In this document: positions 55,065 through 63,364 of the stretch, piece after piece
How the letters are laid out: every line of letters starts with the position of its first letter
Position numbering within the stretch: the first letter of the stretch is position 1
From: Bradyrhizobium sp. WBOS07
Lineage (GTDB): Bacteria; Pseudomonadota; Alphaproteobacteria; Rhizobiales; Xanthobacteraceae
Assembly (NCBI RefSeq): GCF_024585165.1
Contig: NZ_CP029008.1
Location: forward strand, 2,728,001 to 2,792,000
Length of the DNA: 64,000 bases
Direction: 5' to 3'
The notes under the pieces: model-generated
Told to the model about the DNA's origin: nothing
What the model saw: the letters and a program-made list of their open reading frames with translations, nothing else
The model's database searches: none
Made by a program: the position numbers and the translations under genes

Positions 55065-56069
55065 CTATTCGTTATCCGCAGCCGCGGGAGCCGCCGCCGT
55101 CGCCGGCGGGGGTGCGAGCGGAACCGGTGCTGCGGGGGCACGCGCAGCCTTCGGCGGCGGCGGTCTTTTTGCAGCCGGCGCCGCGGGCGCGGAAGCCTGC
55201 GCCGAGGCAGCTGCCGGCGCGCGGGAAGCTGCCGGCGCGGCCGCAGCGTTCGCGGCCGGGGCCGCCTGCCGCGTCGTCGCCGCGGGCTCCGGATTCATGA
55301 TGCTGACCGGCGGGGTCGACGAGGCGCTCGGAAACTCGGCATTGGTCGGCTTGCCCGTCGGCATCGAGGGCGGCAGCCCCGCGAGCGCCGCAGTCGGTGG
55401 CAGCGCCGCTGGCGCCGTCGCCATCGCCGGCGCGTTCCAGGTCGGCGCATGGCGCGCGACCAGCGTGTCGTAGAGATGGGAATCCATGTTGGCAGCGACC
55501 TGCTGCTGGTCGGTCAGCGAGCGGAACGCGGCACAGTCGAACTGGGTGCAGCCGTCGCGCACGACCAGCACCTGCGCCACGAGACCGTAGCGATCGCGCT
55601 CCAGCGCCTTGCGTAGCGCTTTCACGTCCGCCGTCAGGCTCTTCTCGGCGGTCGCGGCATCGCCGAGCGCCGTCAGCCGGTCGATCCGGGCCGCGGTGTA
55701 GGAGACCGAGGCCGCCACCGCATCCGGCGAGCCGAACAGCGCCTTCTCGCAGCCGATGGCGACCGCATCGCCGGCGAGGTCGTCAAGGCAGGACAGCGCC
55801 GGCAGGCTGGCAACGACCGCACCTTGACCTTGCGCGCGCGTCTCGGTCGGCGCGTCCGGGCCATAGACGCGCACGGTGGCAGCTCCGGCGATCGCCATGG
55901 AGAGCAGCGTGATCACGGTCAGGGCGCCGTTCGCGACCGATCGATCGGCGCGCAGCAGCGTGATCAGCAGGATCAATCCGAAGAATCCCGCAGCGGCCAG
56001 CGTCATCCACATCGGAAAGGCCGGTGAGCGCCAGATTTGGTCGAGCGAAGCGGCCCATGCCCAGTTCAT
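55065..56069 (-). CDS. membrane protein with Ala/Pro-rich tail, unknown function
   Basis: A 334-residue protein with two N-terminal membrane segments (about 20-39 and 48-66). A helical middle domain (about 85-215) has four Cys in pairs (LSCLDD/IGCEK and GCTQFDC), which could form disulfides outside the cytoplasm. The last ~100 residues are almost pure Ala/Pro with Lys, likely unstructured. No domain recognised. Codon use matches neighbours. Confidence 0.78.
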   Translation of the reverse strand: MNWAWAASLDQIWRSPAFPMWMTLAAAGFFGLILLITLLRADRSVANGALTVITLLSMAIAGAATVRVYGPDAPTETRAQGQGAVVASLPALSCLDDLAGDAVAIGCEKALFGSPDAVAASVSYTAARIDRLTALGDAATAEKSLTADVKALRKALERDRYGLVAQVLVVRDGCTQFDCAAFRSLTDQQQVAANMDSHLYDTLVARHAPTWNAPAMATAPAALPPTAALAGLPPSMPTGKPTNAEFPSASSTPPVSIMNPEPAATTRQAAPAANAAAAPAASRAPAAASAQASAPAAPAAKRPPPPKAARAPAAPVPLAPPPATAAAPAAADNE

Positions 56070-56241
56070 GCGCGACGTCCCCTCACGCGAGCAGAGAGCG
56101 AATGGTCAAGCGAGCACCGCGAGTCGGCAACTGCTCCGGCTCACTTTTTGAAGGTGAAGCGGGCCTTTTGACGGCGGCAGGACACTATTCCCTGATGGCA
56201 GCAATGCGGGGCGCGTCAGCCTTCGGGAGCGCGGGCTGGAT

Positions 56242-56445
56242 TCAGGACAGCGCGAGCTGGCTTTCCTTGGCAACGCGTTCGAAGGCTTCGGTCGAGCTCT
56301 TGATCCGATACTGGCAGTCGTCGCCATCGGTCGGCAGCAGACGGATGATCTCATACGCGCCGCTGGCGGCGGGGCGCGCGACGTTGCTGGCCGTGAACAA
56401 TACGCGCGTTCCAATCGGGAATTTGTGCTTCAACACCCTCTCCAT
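56242..56445 (-). CDS. small conserved hypothetical protein
   Basis: A 67-residue protein starting MERVLKHKFPIGTRVLF. The alternation of G-RV, GAYEIIRLLP and CQYRIKS suggests a small SH3-like beta barrel ending in an acidic helix (EAFERVAKESQL). Not assigned to a named family. GTG 56448 is the alternative start. It looks real because the pattern is compact and free of low complexity. The gap 56449-56702 shows nothing. Confidence 0.65.
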   Translation of the reverse strand: MERVLKHKFPIGTRVLFTASNVARPAASGAYEIIRLLPTDGDDCQYRIKSSTEAFERVAKESQLALS

Positions 56446-56702
56446 CACTCAAACAGCGCCTGCCTCGTCCATGGTCCCACTACGACGGCCGGCCGGAAAC
56501 CCAGGCGCTGTATAGCACGCGACCTGTGGTTTTGGCCAGCGCCATGGCAGCATGGCAAACGCGTATATTTGGTAGTCTTTTCAGAGTGATAGGACCGGAA
56601 GCGGCGGGCCGATGATACCGGCGCGGCCCTTCGGTCAGACAGCTTGTCGCACCCAAAGCGCCGGCCGACTCGGGGCCGGCGGCCCCGAGCAGTCCCGGGG
56701 GG

Positions 56703-57365
56703 TCAGGCGTCCTCGAACTTGGCGATGACGAGCGTCTCGGCGAGCCCGTCCCGGGTCCATTCCTGGAACGCCGGCAGCGCCATCATCGTCTCCATGTAGG
56801 CCTTGGTATCCGGCGCGACCTCGATCGCGTAGGTGCGCAGGCGGTGCACGACCGGCGCGTACATCGCGTCCGCCGCGCCGAAGCGGCCGAACAGGAACGG
56901 ACCCTTCGCGCCGTACCGCGTGCGGCATTCGCGCCAGATCTCCTCGATGCGCGCGATGTTGGCCTTGGCGTCCGCGGACAGCGCCACGGGGCGGATCGGC
57001 CGATGCAGGTTCATGCCGCATTCGTTGCGCAGCGCCACGAAGCCGGAATGCATCTCGGCGCACACCGACCTCGCATGCGCGCGCGCAGCGACCTCGTCGG
57101 GCCACAGCTTCACTTCCGGATAGCGCTCGGCGATATATTCGATGATGGCGAGCGAATCCCACACCGTGACGTCGCCGTCGACCAGCACCGGCACCTTGCC
57201 GGCGCGGCTGAAGGACAGGATCTGCTCCTTGTCCGCGGGATTGTCGGTGTAGAGCGGAATCAGCGTCTCCACGAACGGAATGTCGTTGGCGCGAAGCGCG
57301 AGCCAGGGCCGCATCGACCATGACGAGTAGTTCTTGTTGCCGATGGCGAGTTTCAGCGCAGCCAT
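56703..57365 (-). CDS. glutathione S-transferase family protein
   Basis: A 220-residue GST. The N-terminal thioredoxin-like domain has NKNYSSWSMRPWLAL (Ser-type active site), FSRAGKVPVLVDGDVTVWDSLAI and YIAERYPE. The C-terminal helical domain follows. It resembles the YfcG/maleylacetoacetate-isomerase-like bacterial GSTs. ATG 57365 is chosen over upstream starts in non-conserved sequence. Confidence 0.93.
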   Translation of the reverse strand: MAALKLAIGNKNYSSWSMRPWLALRANDIPFVETLIPLYTDNPADKEQILSFSRAGKVPVLVDGDVTVWDSLAIIEYIAERYPEVKLWPDEVAARAHARSVCAEMHSGFVALRNECGMNLHRPIRPVALSADAKANIARIEEIWRECRTRYGAKGPFLFGRFGAADAMYAPVVHRLRTYAIEVAPDTKAYMETMMALPAFQEWTRDGLAETLVIAKFEDA

Positions 57366-57488
57366 GTCCTCACTCCTTCCAGAGACGTGCTCGAGCGAGC
57401 CGCTTTTAACGCCATCGCCTGCTGCCAATCAATCGTTGCCGCACCGGCTCACGCGCGGCAATCGTTGCAGTCCGCGCCCCCGGGCGAC

Positions 57489-57590
57489 ACGGCACAATGC
57501 GGCGACATGGGCCCCGGCTCTGCAGCGCACCGCACCGGACGATGCTTCGCATCGCCGGGGAAGCGCTGCGCTGCGTCCGGGGCACGCGAG
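57489..57590. repeat. dispersed palindromic repeat, copy D (right-hand part)
   Basis: The right portion of the repeat seen at 9336, 18363, 29362 and 62333: GACATGGGCCCCGGCTCTGC, then CTGCGCTGCGTCCGGGGCAC. The left half is missing or diverged. Confidence 0.7.
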
Positions 57591-57660
57591 CGGAGTGGCG
57601 CACATGCTCTCTCCCCGTCATTGCGGAGTATGAGGCGAGAGCTGGTTCTCCAATGACGCT

Positions 57661-57762
57661 GTCATTCCCCGCGAAGGCGGGGAATCCAGTGCGCCGCGGC
57701 TTCTCGGTTCAATCATGAGGGCCTCTGGAATACTGGATCGCCCGCTTTCGCGGGCGATGACA
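57661..57762. repeat. CGCGAAAGCGGGGA-type inverted repeat, copy 2
   Basis: GTCATTCCCCGCGAAGGCGG at the left and CCGCTTTCGCGGGCGATGAC at the right frame a 102-bp inverted repeat with the internal 'AATACTGGAT' module, matching the copy at 22066-22170. Confidence 0.8.
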
Positions 57763-57852
57763 GCGCGTGTGTGGTGACAGACATGACTCGTCGGCCTCGC
57801 GGCGCAATTCACCCGAGCTTTGCTGGCGTCGCCACCCTCTAAAGCCAAGAGG

Positions 57853-57966
57853 GCGCAGGGAAGGCCGGGTGCCGACAGGCACCCGCGGTCTGCTGCGCAA
57901 AATGCACACGCAGAAGAACCGCACAGCAGCATACAGGTGGTGCCGATCACTCGGCCTTCCCTGCGC
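57853..57966. other. structured element with 14-bp closing helix (possible RNA)
   Basis: GCGCAGGGAAGGCC (57853-57866) pairs exactly with GGCCTTCCCTGCGC (57953-57966). Stacked directly inside is GGGTGCC-GACA-GGCACCC (57867-57884), then GCGGT/ACCGC (57885-57889/57918-57922) enclosing CTGCG/CGCAG (57893-57897/57909-57913). Together they make a multi-branched fold of 114 nt. No convincing ORF explains it. I recall similar sequence elsewhere in Bradyrhizobium-type genomes, which would make it a dispersed element. The flanks (57763-57852 and 57967-58189) hold no gene I can name. Confidence 0.5.
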
Positions 57967-58189
57967 GGTGGTCGGACGGCTTATGCCGTGCTCTCCCGGG
58001 AGCCGAACTTTCCTTCTGGGGCGCGGGTCCTACGTCGGTGCTCAAGGCACAGGTGGGCAAGGCGGCTCCCGGCGGATCGGCCCGGCCGACCAGCCTACAC
58101 CAACTGACTGGCCTCCGAACGCCAGAAGGGTACAGGGTGGGCAAAGGCGCAAAGCGCCGTGCCCACGTATAGTCCGTGGGCACGCTATT

Positions 58190-58420
58190 GGCGGCTGGTC
58201 GGGCTCACCGGGCAAAGGCCGCGCCATCGGCGTCGGCGAGGTGGAGTGCACCGGCACGGTGAAACCCGACACCAAGCGCGTTCGCTACGAGGTCGCGATG
58301 CGCATGGTCCGGCGCGGCAAGCTGGTGCTCGGAATCGCCGACGGGCGCGTGCTGGCCGACGGCGCATCTGTCTTCGTGGCGAAGGATATGCGCGTCGGCC
58401 TGACCAAGGCCGCTTACTAG
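58190..58420 (+). pseudogene. 3' remnant of fabA (beta-hydroxydecanoyl-ACP dehydratase)
   Basis: In frame to the TAG at 58418, 76 residues match the FabA C-terminus: GKGRAIGVGEVECTG, VKPDTKRVRYEVAMRMV, LVLGIADGRVLADG and DMRVGLTK. The first ~95 residues of FabA are absent, including the active-site His in GHFPG and the dimer core, so this cannot be a working enzyme. No start or ribosome site precedes it; sequence upstream is repeat. Probably a truncated copy of a gene intact elsewhere. Confidence 0.8.
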
Positions 58421-58542
58421 CCCCCGGTACCCATCAAGCCACTGGCCTTTGATGTCTGCTCACGCCCCAATAGCAGCGAAAAAGCGGCTAGCTCCCGGGG
58501 ACGCGACGGGCCAAACGCAGACGTCGCCAGTCGTCGCGACAA

Positions 58543-59355
58543 TTAACGCCATTCGATTCCATATGCATCAATGGGCTGCTGAAAGCCTTTGAGATGGTGG
58601 GCACCCAAGCTTGACACTTGCACACGATCTCGGATGCAATCCTGTACAGCCTTTGACACGAGAATGGCATCGGGGTCGGCCAACTGACACAAACGAGCGG
58701 CCAGTTGAACGGTCGCACCGAACAGGTCGTTGCTGTCAGCAATCGGCTCGCCGACATCGATGCCAATTCGCACCTGAAGCTTCTCCTTGCTCGCCAGATT
58801 GAAGGCTTCAAATGCGCGCTGGATGGCGCGGGCGCATTGCACGGAGGCATAGGCGTCGGCAAAGGATGCCATGATACCATCGCCGGTGTGCTTCACCACA
58901 TGCCCGCCCTCGTCCTTCAAGGCCCGGCGCACCAGCGCGTCATGAGCCCGAACCATCTCCACTGAACGGGCATCGCCAAGACGCTCCGTCATGCTGGTAG
59001 AACCAACGATGTCGGTGAACATGATAGCTCGCAGCGCCGAATCGAATTTGACATCGTCTGCCGCGCCGCTAGGGGCCGGGTCGGACACCCTCCCCAGAAA
59101 CGCCTGGACCGCCGAGAGGTCCACTTCGATGACATCTTTCGCTACGTCGCCGTGAGCTTCGTCATGAACCCTCATCGCCGTTCGGATGTCCGGTGCGTCA
59201 ATGAGACAGAAGCCCGTACCGCGCGATTCATCAAACCAGTACGTTAGAAAACGAACGCCGTATCGATCTTGCACTTCCAAATCTTTGCGATGCGCCTCGG
59301 CAATATCGGCGGCGGTCAGCCCCGAGAGATCGTGTCGATCAAGGAAAATTGGCAT
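58543..59355 (-). CDS. DUF4242 (nickel-binding SCO4226-like) fused to class III nucleotide cyclase
   Basis: A 270-residue fusion. N-terminal DUF4242 domain (PIFLDRHDLSG, YWFDESRGTGFCLIDAP, VHDEAHGDV) of the SCO4226 nickel-binding type. The C-terminal class III cyclase domain has both metal Asp (FTDIVGST and HTGDG), the substrate Lys (VVKHTG) and Arg in AARL. The usual Asn before it is Gln (TVQLAARL), so activity may be altered. ATG 59355 begins at the DUF4242 domain; 59460 is possible. Soluble. The sensor-cyclase logic suggests metal- or ligand-gated cAMP synthesis. Confidence 0.88.
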   Translation of the reverse strand: MPIFLDRHDLSGLTAADIAEAHRKDLEVQDRYGVRFLTYWFDESRGTGFCLIDAPDIRTAMRVHDEAHGDVAKDVIEVDLSAVQAFLGRVSDPAPSGAADDVKFDSALRAIMFTDIVGSTSMTERLGDARSVEMVRAHDALVRRALKDEGGHVVKHTGDGIMASFADAYASVQCARAIQRAFEAFNLASKEKLQVRIGIDVGEPIADSNDLFGATVQLAARLCQLADPDAILVSKAVQDCIRDRVQVSSLGAHHLKGFQQPIDAYGIEWR

Positions 59356-59707
59356 CGGCAGCACCCTATCCAATTCTTCGAAGTATGGCCTGAAGTCTGC
59401 ACTAAGCTTGAAGTTCCCGAAAGGCCAATCCCTGCGTCCTGATGTCAGCTCCGGGGTCACAAGCCGCCCTCAGCGGGCATCGCCGTGTACGTCAGCTACG
59501 GCTTAGGAGCTGACCTTTGGTGCCTCGATGGACCTCCGGCACAGGTCCTAAGTCGGGCGTCCCGATCCCCTGTTCACCATGGCTTAACCCTGCGCACCGA
59601 GTTGCCGGATTGGGCCGTTGATCCAGCCTCGTTCAGCCAACCAACCGCAACCTTTACTTACCTTTCTCCAGCAGGTTGCGAGGGCGTGGGAAAATGGATC
59701 CATTGAT
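59356..59707. other. divergent gap between cyclase and membrane synthase genes
   Basis: 352 nt without a convincing gene, holding the promoters of both divergent genes. The sequence is less GC-rich than the flanks. No clear palindromic operator was found. Confidence 0.4.
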
Positions 59708-61930
59708 ATGACGGCCGTCGAGTTGCCTGCGGATGCGCCAGGGCAGAGATTCGCTGCGTCCCGTGTCCGCGTCCTCTGCATCCTCTTCTTCTTTTCCGGC
59801 TTCCCGGCACTGATCTATCAACTGACCTGGCAACGAAGCCTGTTCCGGATCTTCGGCGTCAATTCGGAATCAGTCACGATTATCGTGACCGCCTTCATGC
59901 TCGGGCTCGGGCTTGGCAGCCTGTGCGGCGGCTGGATATCCCGACGCACCAACGTCAAGCCGTTGTTGCTGCTCGGAGTGATCGAGCTCGCGACCGCCGC
60001 ATTTGGATTGGCCTCGCTCCAGATCTTCGAGAAGGTGGGCGCGATGGTCGCAGACCTGCCGCTGCCCGCCCTTGCCGCAATCAACCTCGTCCTGGTGCTG
60101 CTGCCGACCCTTCTGATGGGCGCAACGCTGCCGATCCTGGTCTCGTATCTGGCACGCATGACCGGCGAGATCGGCGACGCTGTCGGTACGCTCTATTTTG
60201 TCAATACGCTCGGCGCCGGTGCCGCGTGCCTCGTATGCGCCACCCTGATCTTCCCTTTTCTCGGCATGCATGAGGCGATCACGATCGCGGCTGGAATCAA
60301 TCTCGCGGTCGGCGCCGGTGCGATCGCGGCGCACATCCTCTCTGGTCCCGGCGCGGCGCCGGAGTCTCGAACGTCGACCACGGCCCCAGACACCCAGCCG
60401 ATCCTTGGCATGGGTGTTGTCGTCCTGCTCGCGATGGCGGGTGGATTCATCTCGTTGTCCTACGAGATCTACCTGTTCCGCGTGATGTCGTTTGCCTCGG
60501 GATCGAGCTCGCTGGCATTTGCGATGACGCTCTATGCTTTCCTGACAGGAATCGCGGTCGGCGCACGAAAGGCCGGACAGTCCTGCAGGACGCTTGCGCC
60601 GCAGGATGCCTTGCGCCAGGCCGCGAGCGATCTGATCTGGGCCAATTTTTTCGCCGCGATGTTCCTTCCGTTGATGACGCAATTGGCCTGGGTCGGCGCC
60701 GGCGTGATCGGCATCGCCGTCGCGATCACCTACCTGATCGCGCGGCAATGGGGTGCGCTGCTCCCCTATCTTTCGCAGTTCGGTATCGCGACCGACGAAC
60801 GAATCGGCCAGCGGACAGCGCTGCTCTATTTCGCCAACATCGCAGGCTGCGCCAGCGGGGCGATCCTCACGGGCTTCGTGCTGACGGACTATCTTGGAAT
60901 CAGGCAGATCGCGGCGATGCTGCTCGTCGGCGGCACGATGGCCGCATTTGCATTGATAGCGCTTGCCCCAAAGCAGGAGCGAAATCGTCTTGGTTATCTT
61001 GCCATTGCGGTTCTCGTCTTCGGCCTCGGCGCAAGCGCCTTGTTGAGCCAACGGCTGCTGGAAAATCTGCAGGCGAAGACGCTCGCCGACCACGACTTCG
61101 CGCAGATTGTCGAGAATCGTAGCGGCATCATCACCGTCGACAACGACGGCACCGTCTTTGGCAACGGCATGTATGACGGCCGCTTCAACACGGATCTGAA
61201 GTCCGATCGCAATGGCATCATCCGGCCGTACGCGCTGAGTCTCTTCCACCCCGCACCACGGCAGGTATTGATGATCGGCCTCTCATCCGGGTCATGGGCT
61301 CAGGTCATCGCCAACAATCCGGACGTGGAATCGCTCACGATCGTCGAGATCAATCGCGGATATCTCGAGTTGATCGCAAAGCACGACGATGTCAGGTCGA
61401 TCCTGAGCCATCCCAAGGTCAGGATTGTCGAGGACGACGGACGCCGTTGGCTCCGCCACCATCCCGACGCCCGTTTCGATGCGGTCGTCTCCAACACGAC
61501 GTGGCATTTCCGCGCCAACATCACCAATCTGCTGTCGTCGGAATTCCTTGGCCTGGTGCAGCAACACCTCAAGCCCGGCGGGATCTTCTTCTACAACACC
61601 ACCAATTCGCGGCGCGCGCAGCGCACAGGCTGCACCGCCTTCTCCTACGGCGCCCGGTTCCTGAACCATATGGTGCTGTCGCAGACCCCGATCGCGTGGG
61701 ATCATGATCGCTGGCGACGAACGCTCGAAACCTACAGCATCGACGGCAAACCCGAATTTGCTCCCGACGACACTGACCGCGCTCGGCTCGATGCACTGAT
61801 CGCCGACTTCCGTCAGGATGGTCCCACCATCGAACCATGTCCGCAGCTGCTGGAGGCGACCACCGGCCAAACCCTCGTGACCGACAACAATATGGGCACC
61901 GAGTGGCGCTACTTTCTCGGTTTGGACTGA
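59708..61930 (+). CDS. polytopic membrane protein fused to spermidine-synthase-like domain
   Basis: A 740-residue fusion. The first ~490 residues hold about 10-12 membrane segments, beginning FFFSGFPALIYQLTWQRSL, typical of 'fused MFS/spermidine synthase' proteins. The C-terminal domain (about 500-740) has a Rossmann methyltransferase/aminopropyltransferase fold: VLMIGLSSGSWAQV and VEINRGYLEL. The catalytic Asp of spermidine synthase (DSSDP-like) is replaced in VVSNTTWHFRAN, so the reaction is uncertain. A start at 59618 is possible. Confidence 0.85.
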   Translation: MTAVELPADAPGQRFAASRVRVLCILFFFSGFPALIYQLTWQRSLFRIFGVNSESVTIIVTAFMLGLGLGSLCGGWISRRTNVKPLLLLGVIELATAAFGLASLQIFEKVGAMVADLPLPALAAINLVLVLLPTLLMGATLPILVSYLARMTGEIGDAVGTLYFVNTLGAGAACLVCATLIFPFLGMHEAITIAAGINLAVGAGAIAAHILSGPGAAPESRTSTTAPDTQPILGMGVVVLLAMAGGFISLSYEIYLFRVMSFASGSSSLAFAMTLYAFLTGIAVGARKAGQSCRTLAPQDALRQAASDLIWANFFAAMFLPLMTQLAWVGAGVIGIAVAITYLIARQWGALLPYLSQFGIATDERIGQRTALLYFANIAGCASGAILTGFVLTDYLGIRQIAAMLLVGGTMAAFALIALAPKQERNRLGYLAIAVLVFGLGASALLSQRLLENLQAKTLADHDFAQIVENRSGIITVDNDGTVFGNGMYDGRFNTDLKSDRNGIIRPYALSLFHPAPRQVLMIGLSSGSWAQVIANNPDVESLTIVEINRGYLELIAKHDDVRSILSHPKVRIVEDDGRRWLRHHPDARFDAVVSNTTWHFRANITNLLSSEFLGLVQQHLKPGGIFFYNTTNSRRAQRTGCTAFSYGARFLNHMVLSQTPIAWDHDRWRRTLETYSIDGKPEFAPDDTDRARLDALIADFRQDGPTIEPCPQLLEATTGQTLVTDNNMGTEWRYFLGLD

Positions 61931-62322
61931 GCCTGCCTCCGGGGCGCTATGGACTTCTTCGCCGCGATCTTCCTCGCCACCTTCTTCCCCTTCGGCCGCT
62001 TCTTCACCTTGGCGCGCTGGGCGGCGGCGAGCGCCGCCCTCGCCCATTGCGCAAACTCCTCGGAATCGTCGAACAGCCTTGCCGGCAGCTCCCAATAGGA
62101 TTTCACCACCACGGTCTTGGCGCGGGTCGAATACTGAAACGGCTTTGAGCCTTCGGCCTCGAAGTCCGGGATGGTCGCCTCGTCGGCGCGGAAGAACAGG
62201 CCGGCGCGCAAGGACAAGGCGAAGTTGATGCCGTCGGCGGAGATGCCGAAGCCTGAAAACATCTTGCGGATGGTGACGGGGCCGAAATCGGCGAACAGGT
62301 CAATCAGGAATTCGCGGTCCAT
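61909..62322 (-). CDS. TfoX/Sxy family protein (N-terminal domain)
   Basis: A 137-residue TfoX-N protein: FADFGPVTIRKMFSGFGI, INFALSLRAGLFFRAD and VKSYWELPARLFDD. The C-terminal ~35 residues are Lys/Arg-rich. TfoX regulates competence in gammaproteobacteria; the role in alphaproteobacteria is unknown. The stop lies inside the last 22 nt of the convergent synthase gene. Confidence 0.9.
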   Translation of the reverse strand: MDREFLIDLFADFGPVTIRKMFSGFGISADGINFALSLRAGLFFRADEATIPDFEAEGSKPFQYSTRAKTVVVKSYWELPARLFDDSEEFAQWARAALAAAQRAKVKKRPKGKKVARKIAAKKSIAPRRQAQSKPRK

Positions 62323-62332
62323 GAGCACATCT

Positions 62333-62498
62333 CTCGTGCCCCGGACGCAGCGCAGCGAGCAACGATGCGCTGCAGAGCCGGGGCCCACCCGTCTTGCACC
62401 GACTATAGCGTGGGTCCCGGCTCTGCGCAGCAGCGGCAAAAGCGCGTTTACGCGCGTCTTGAACGCGCTATGGCGCTGCAGCGCGTCCGGGACACGGG
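62333..62498. repeat. dispersed palindromic repeat, copy E
   Basis: About 166 bp from CTCGTGCCCCGGACGCAG to GCGCGTCCGGGACACGG with internal CAGAGCCGGGGCCCA and GGGTCCCGGCTCTG. It carries an extra ~30-bp GCGCGTTTACGCGCG-type hairpin near the right end. Confidence 0.85.
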
Positions 62499-62517
62499 AA
62501 TGGAGGGTTGGGCGAAA

Positions 62518-62928
62518 CTACCCGTCGATCTTGGCCGGCCGCAGCTCCACCGACTCGCCGCAGCCGCAGGCGGAGATCTGGTTGGGGTTGTTGAAGACGA
62601 ACTGGGCCTGCATCTTGTCGGCCCTGTAGTCCATCTCGGTGCCGAGCAGGAACAGCACGGCCTTGGGGTCGACCAGGATCTTGACGCCCTTGTCCTCGAC
62701 GACCTCGTCGGTCGGCCGGATCTCGTGGGCATATTCGACCGTGTAGGACTGGCCGGCGCAGCCGCCGTTCTTCACGCCGACGCGCAAGCCGACGATCTCG
62801 GAATCCGCACGCTGGGTCAGCTCGGTGATGCGCTGGGCGGCCGCATCCGTCAGCCGCATCACCTGGGGCCGCGGACGCCGCGGCTTCGGATTGGATGCTG
62901 GGGTCGAACCTGACGAAATCTGGGTCAT
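62518..62928 (-). CDS. sufA: iron-sulfur cluster assembly protein SufA (IscA/ErpA type)
   Basis: A 136-residue A-type Fe-S carrier. The three cluster Cys are present: C in NGGCAGQSY near residue 57 and CxC in SACGCGES near 121. The first ~20 residues are a Pro/Arg-rich extension. Last gene of the suf run, 64 nt after sufT. Confidence 0.93.
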   Translation of the reverse strand: MTQISSGSTPASNPKPRRPRPQVMRLTDAAAQRITELTQRADSEIVGLRVGVKNGGCAGQSYTVEYAHEIRPTDEVVEDKGVKILVDPKAVLFLLGTEMDYRADKMQAQFVFNNPNQISACGCGESVELRPAKIDG

Positions 62929-62992
62929 CTTGTCTATCTGGTCCGTTGCGGAGCGAATTCAATGCCCGAGATTCAAAGCAAGGGTTTACGCG

Positions 62993-63364
62993 TCACCACA
63001 TGTTGAGGACGAGGCGGGCCTCGTCGCTCATGCGCTCGGGCGACCACGGCGGCTCCCAGACCACCTTGACGTCGACCACGCCGACGCCGGGAACGCTGGC
63101 GACCGCGTTCTCGACCATGGTCGGCAGCTCGCCGGCGGCGGGGCAGTTCGGCGTCGTCAGCGTCATCTGCACGTCGACGGAGCGGTCGTCCTTGATCTCG
63201 ACCTTGTAGATCAGGCCGAGCTCGTAGATGTCGGCGGGAATTTCCGGGTCGAACACGGTCTTGAGCCCGGCGATGATCTCGCGGGTCAGCCGCTCGGTCT
63301 CCTCCGGCGGCAGCGCCGAATGGGTCTCCATCGGATTGGCTTTGATTTCGGCCGTGTCACTCAT
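62993..63364 (-). CDS. sufT: SUF system Fe-S assembly protein SufT (DUF59/MIP18)
   Basis: A 123-residue DUF59 protein: LKTVFDPEIPADIYELGLIY, VQMTLTTPNCPAAGELP with the conserved Cys, and VVWEPPWSPERMSDEARL. SufT aids Fe-S maturation with the SUF system. ATG 63364 overlaps the sufS stop (ATGA), so it is coupled. Confidence 0.95.
   Translation of the reverse strand: MSDTAEIKANPMETHSALPPEETERLTREIIAGLKTVFDPEIPADIYELGLIYKVEIKDDRSVDVQMTLTTPNCPAAGELPTMVENAVASVPGVGVVDVKVVWEPPWSPERMSDEARLVLNMW

Noticed and set aside
57767..58420. 217-codon ORF covering the structured element and the FabA-like tail
   Set aside because: The first two thirds follow a structured, repeat-like sequence with Arg/Ser-rich composition; only the last 76 codons resemble a protein (FabA), so it is treated as a remnant rather than a gene.
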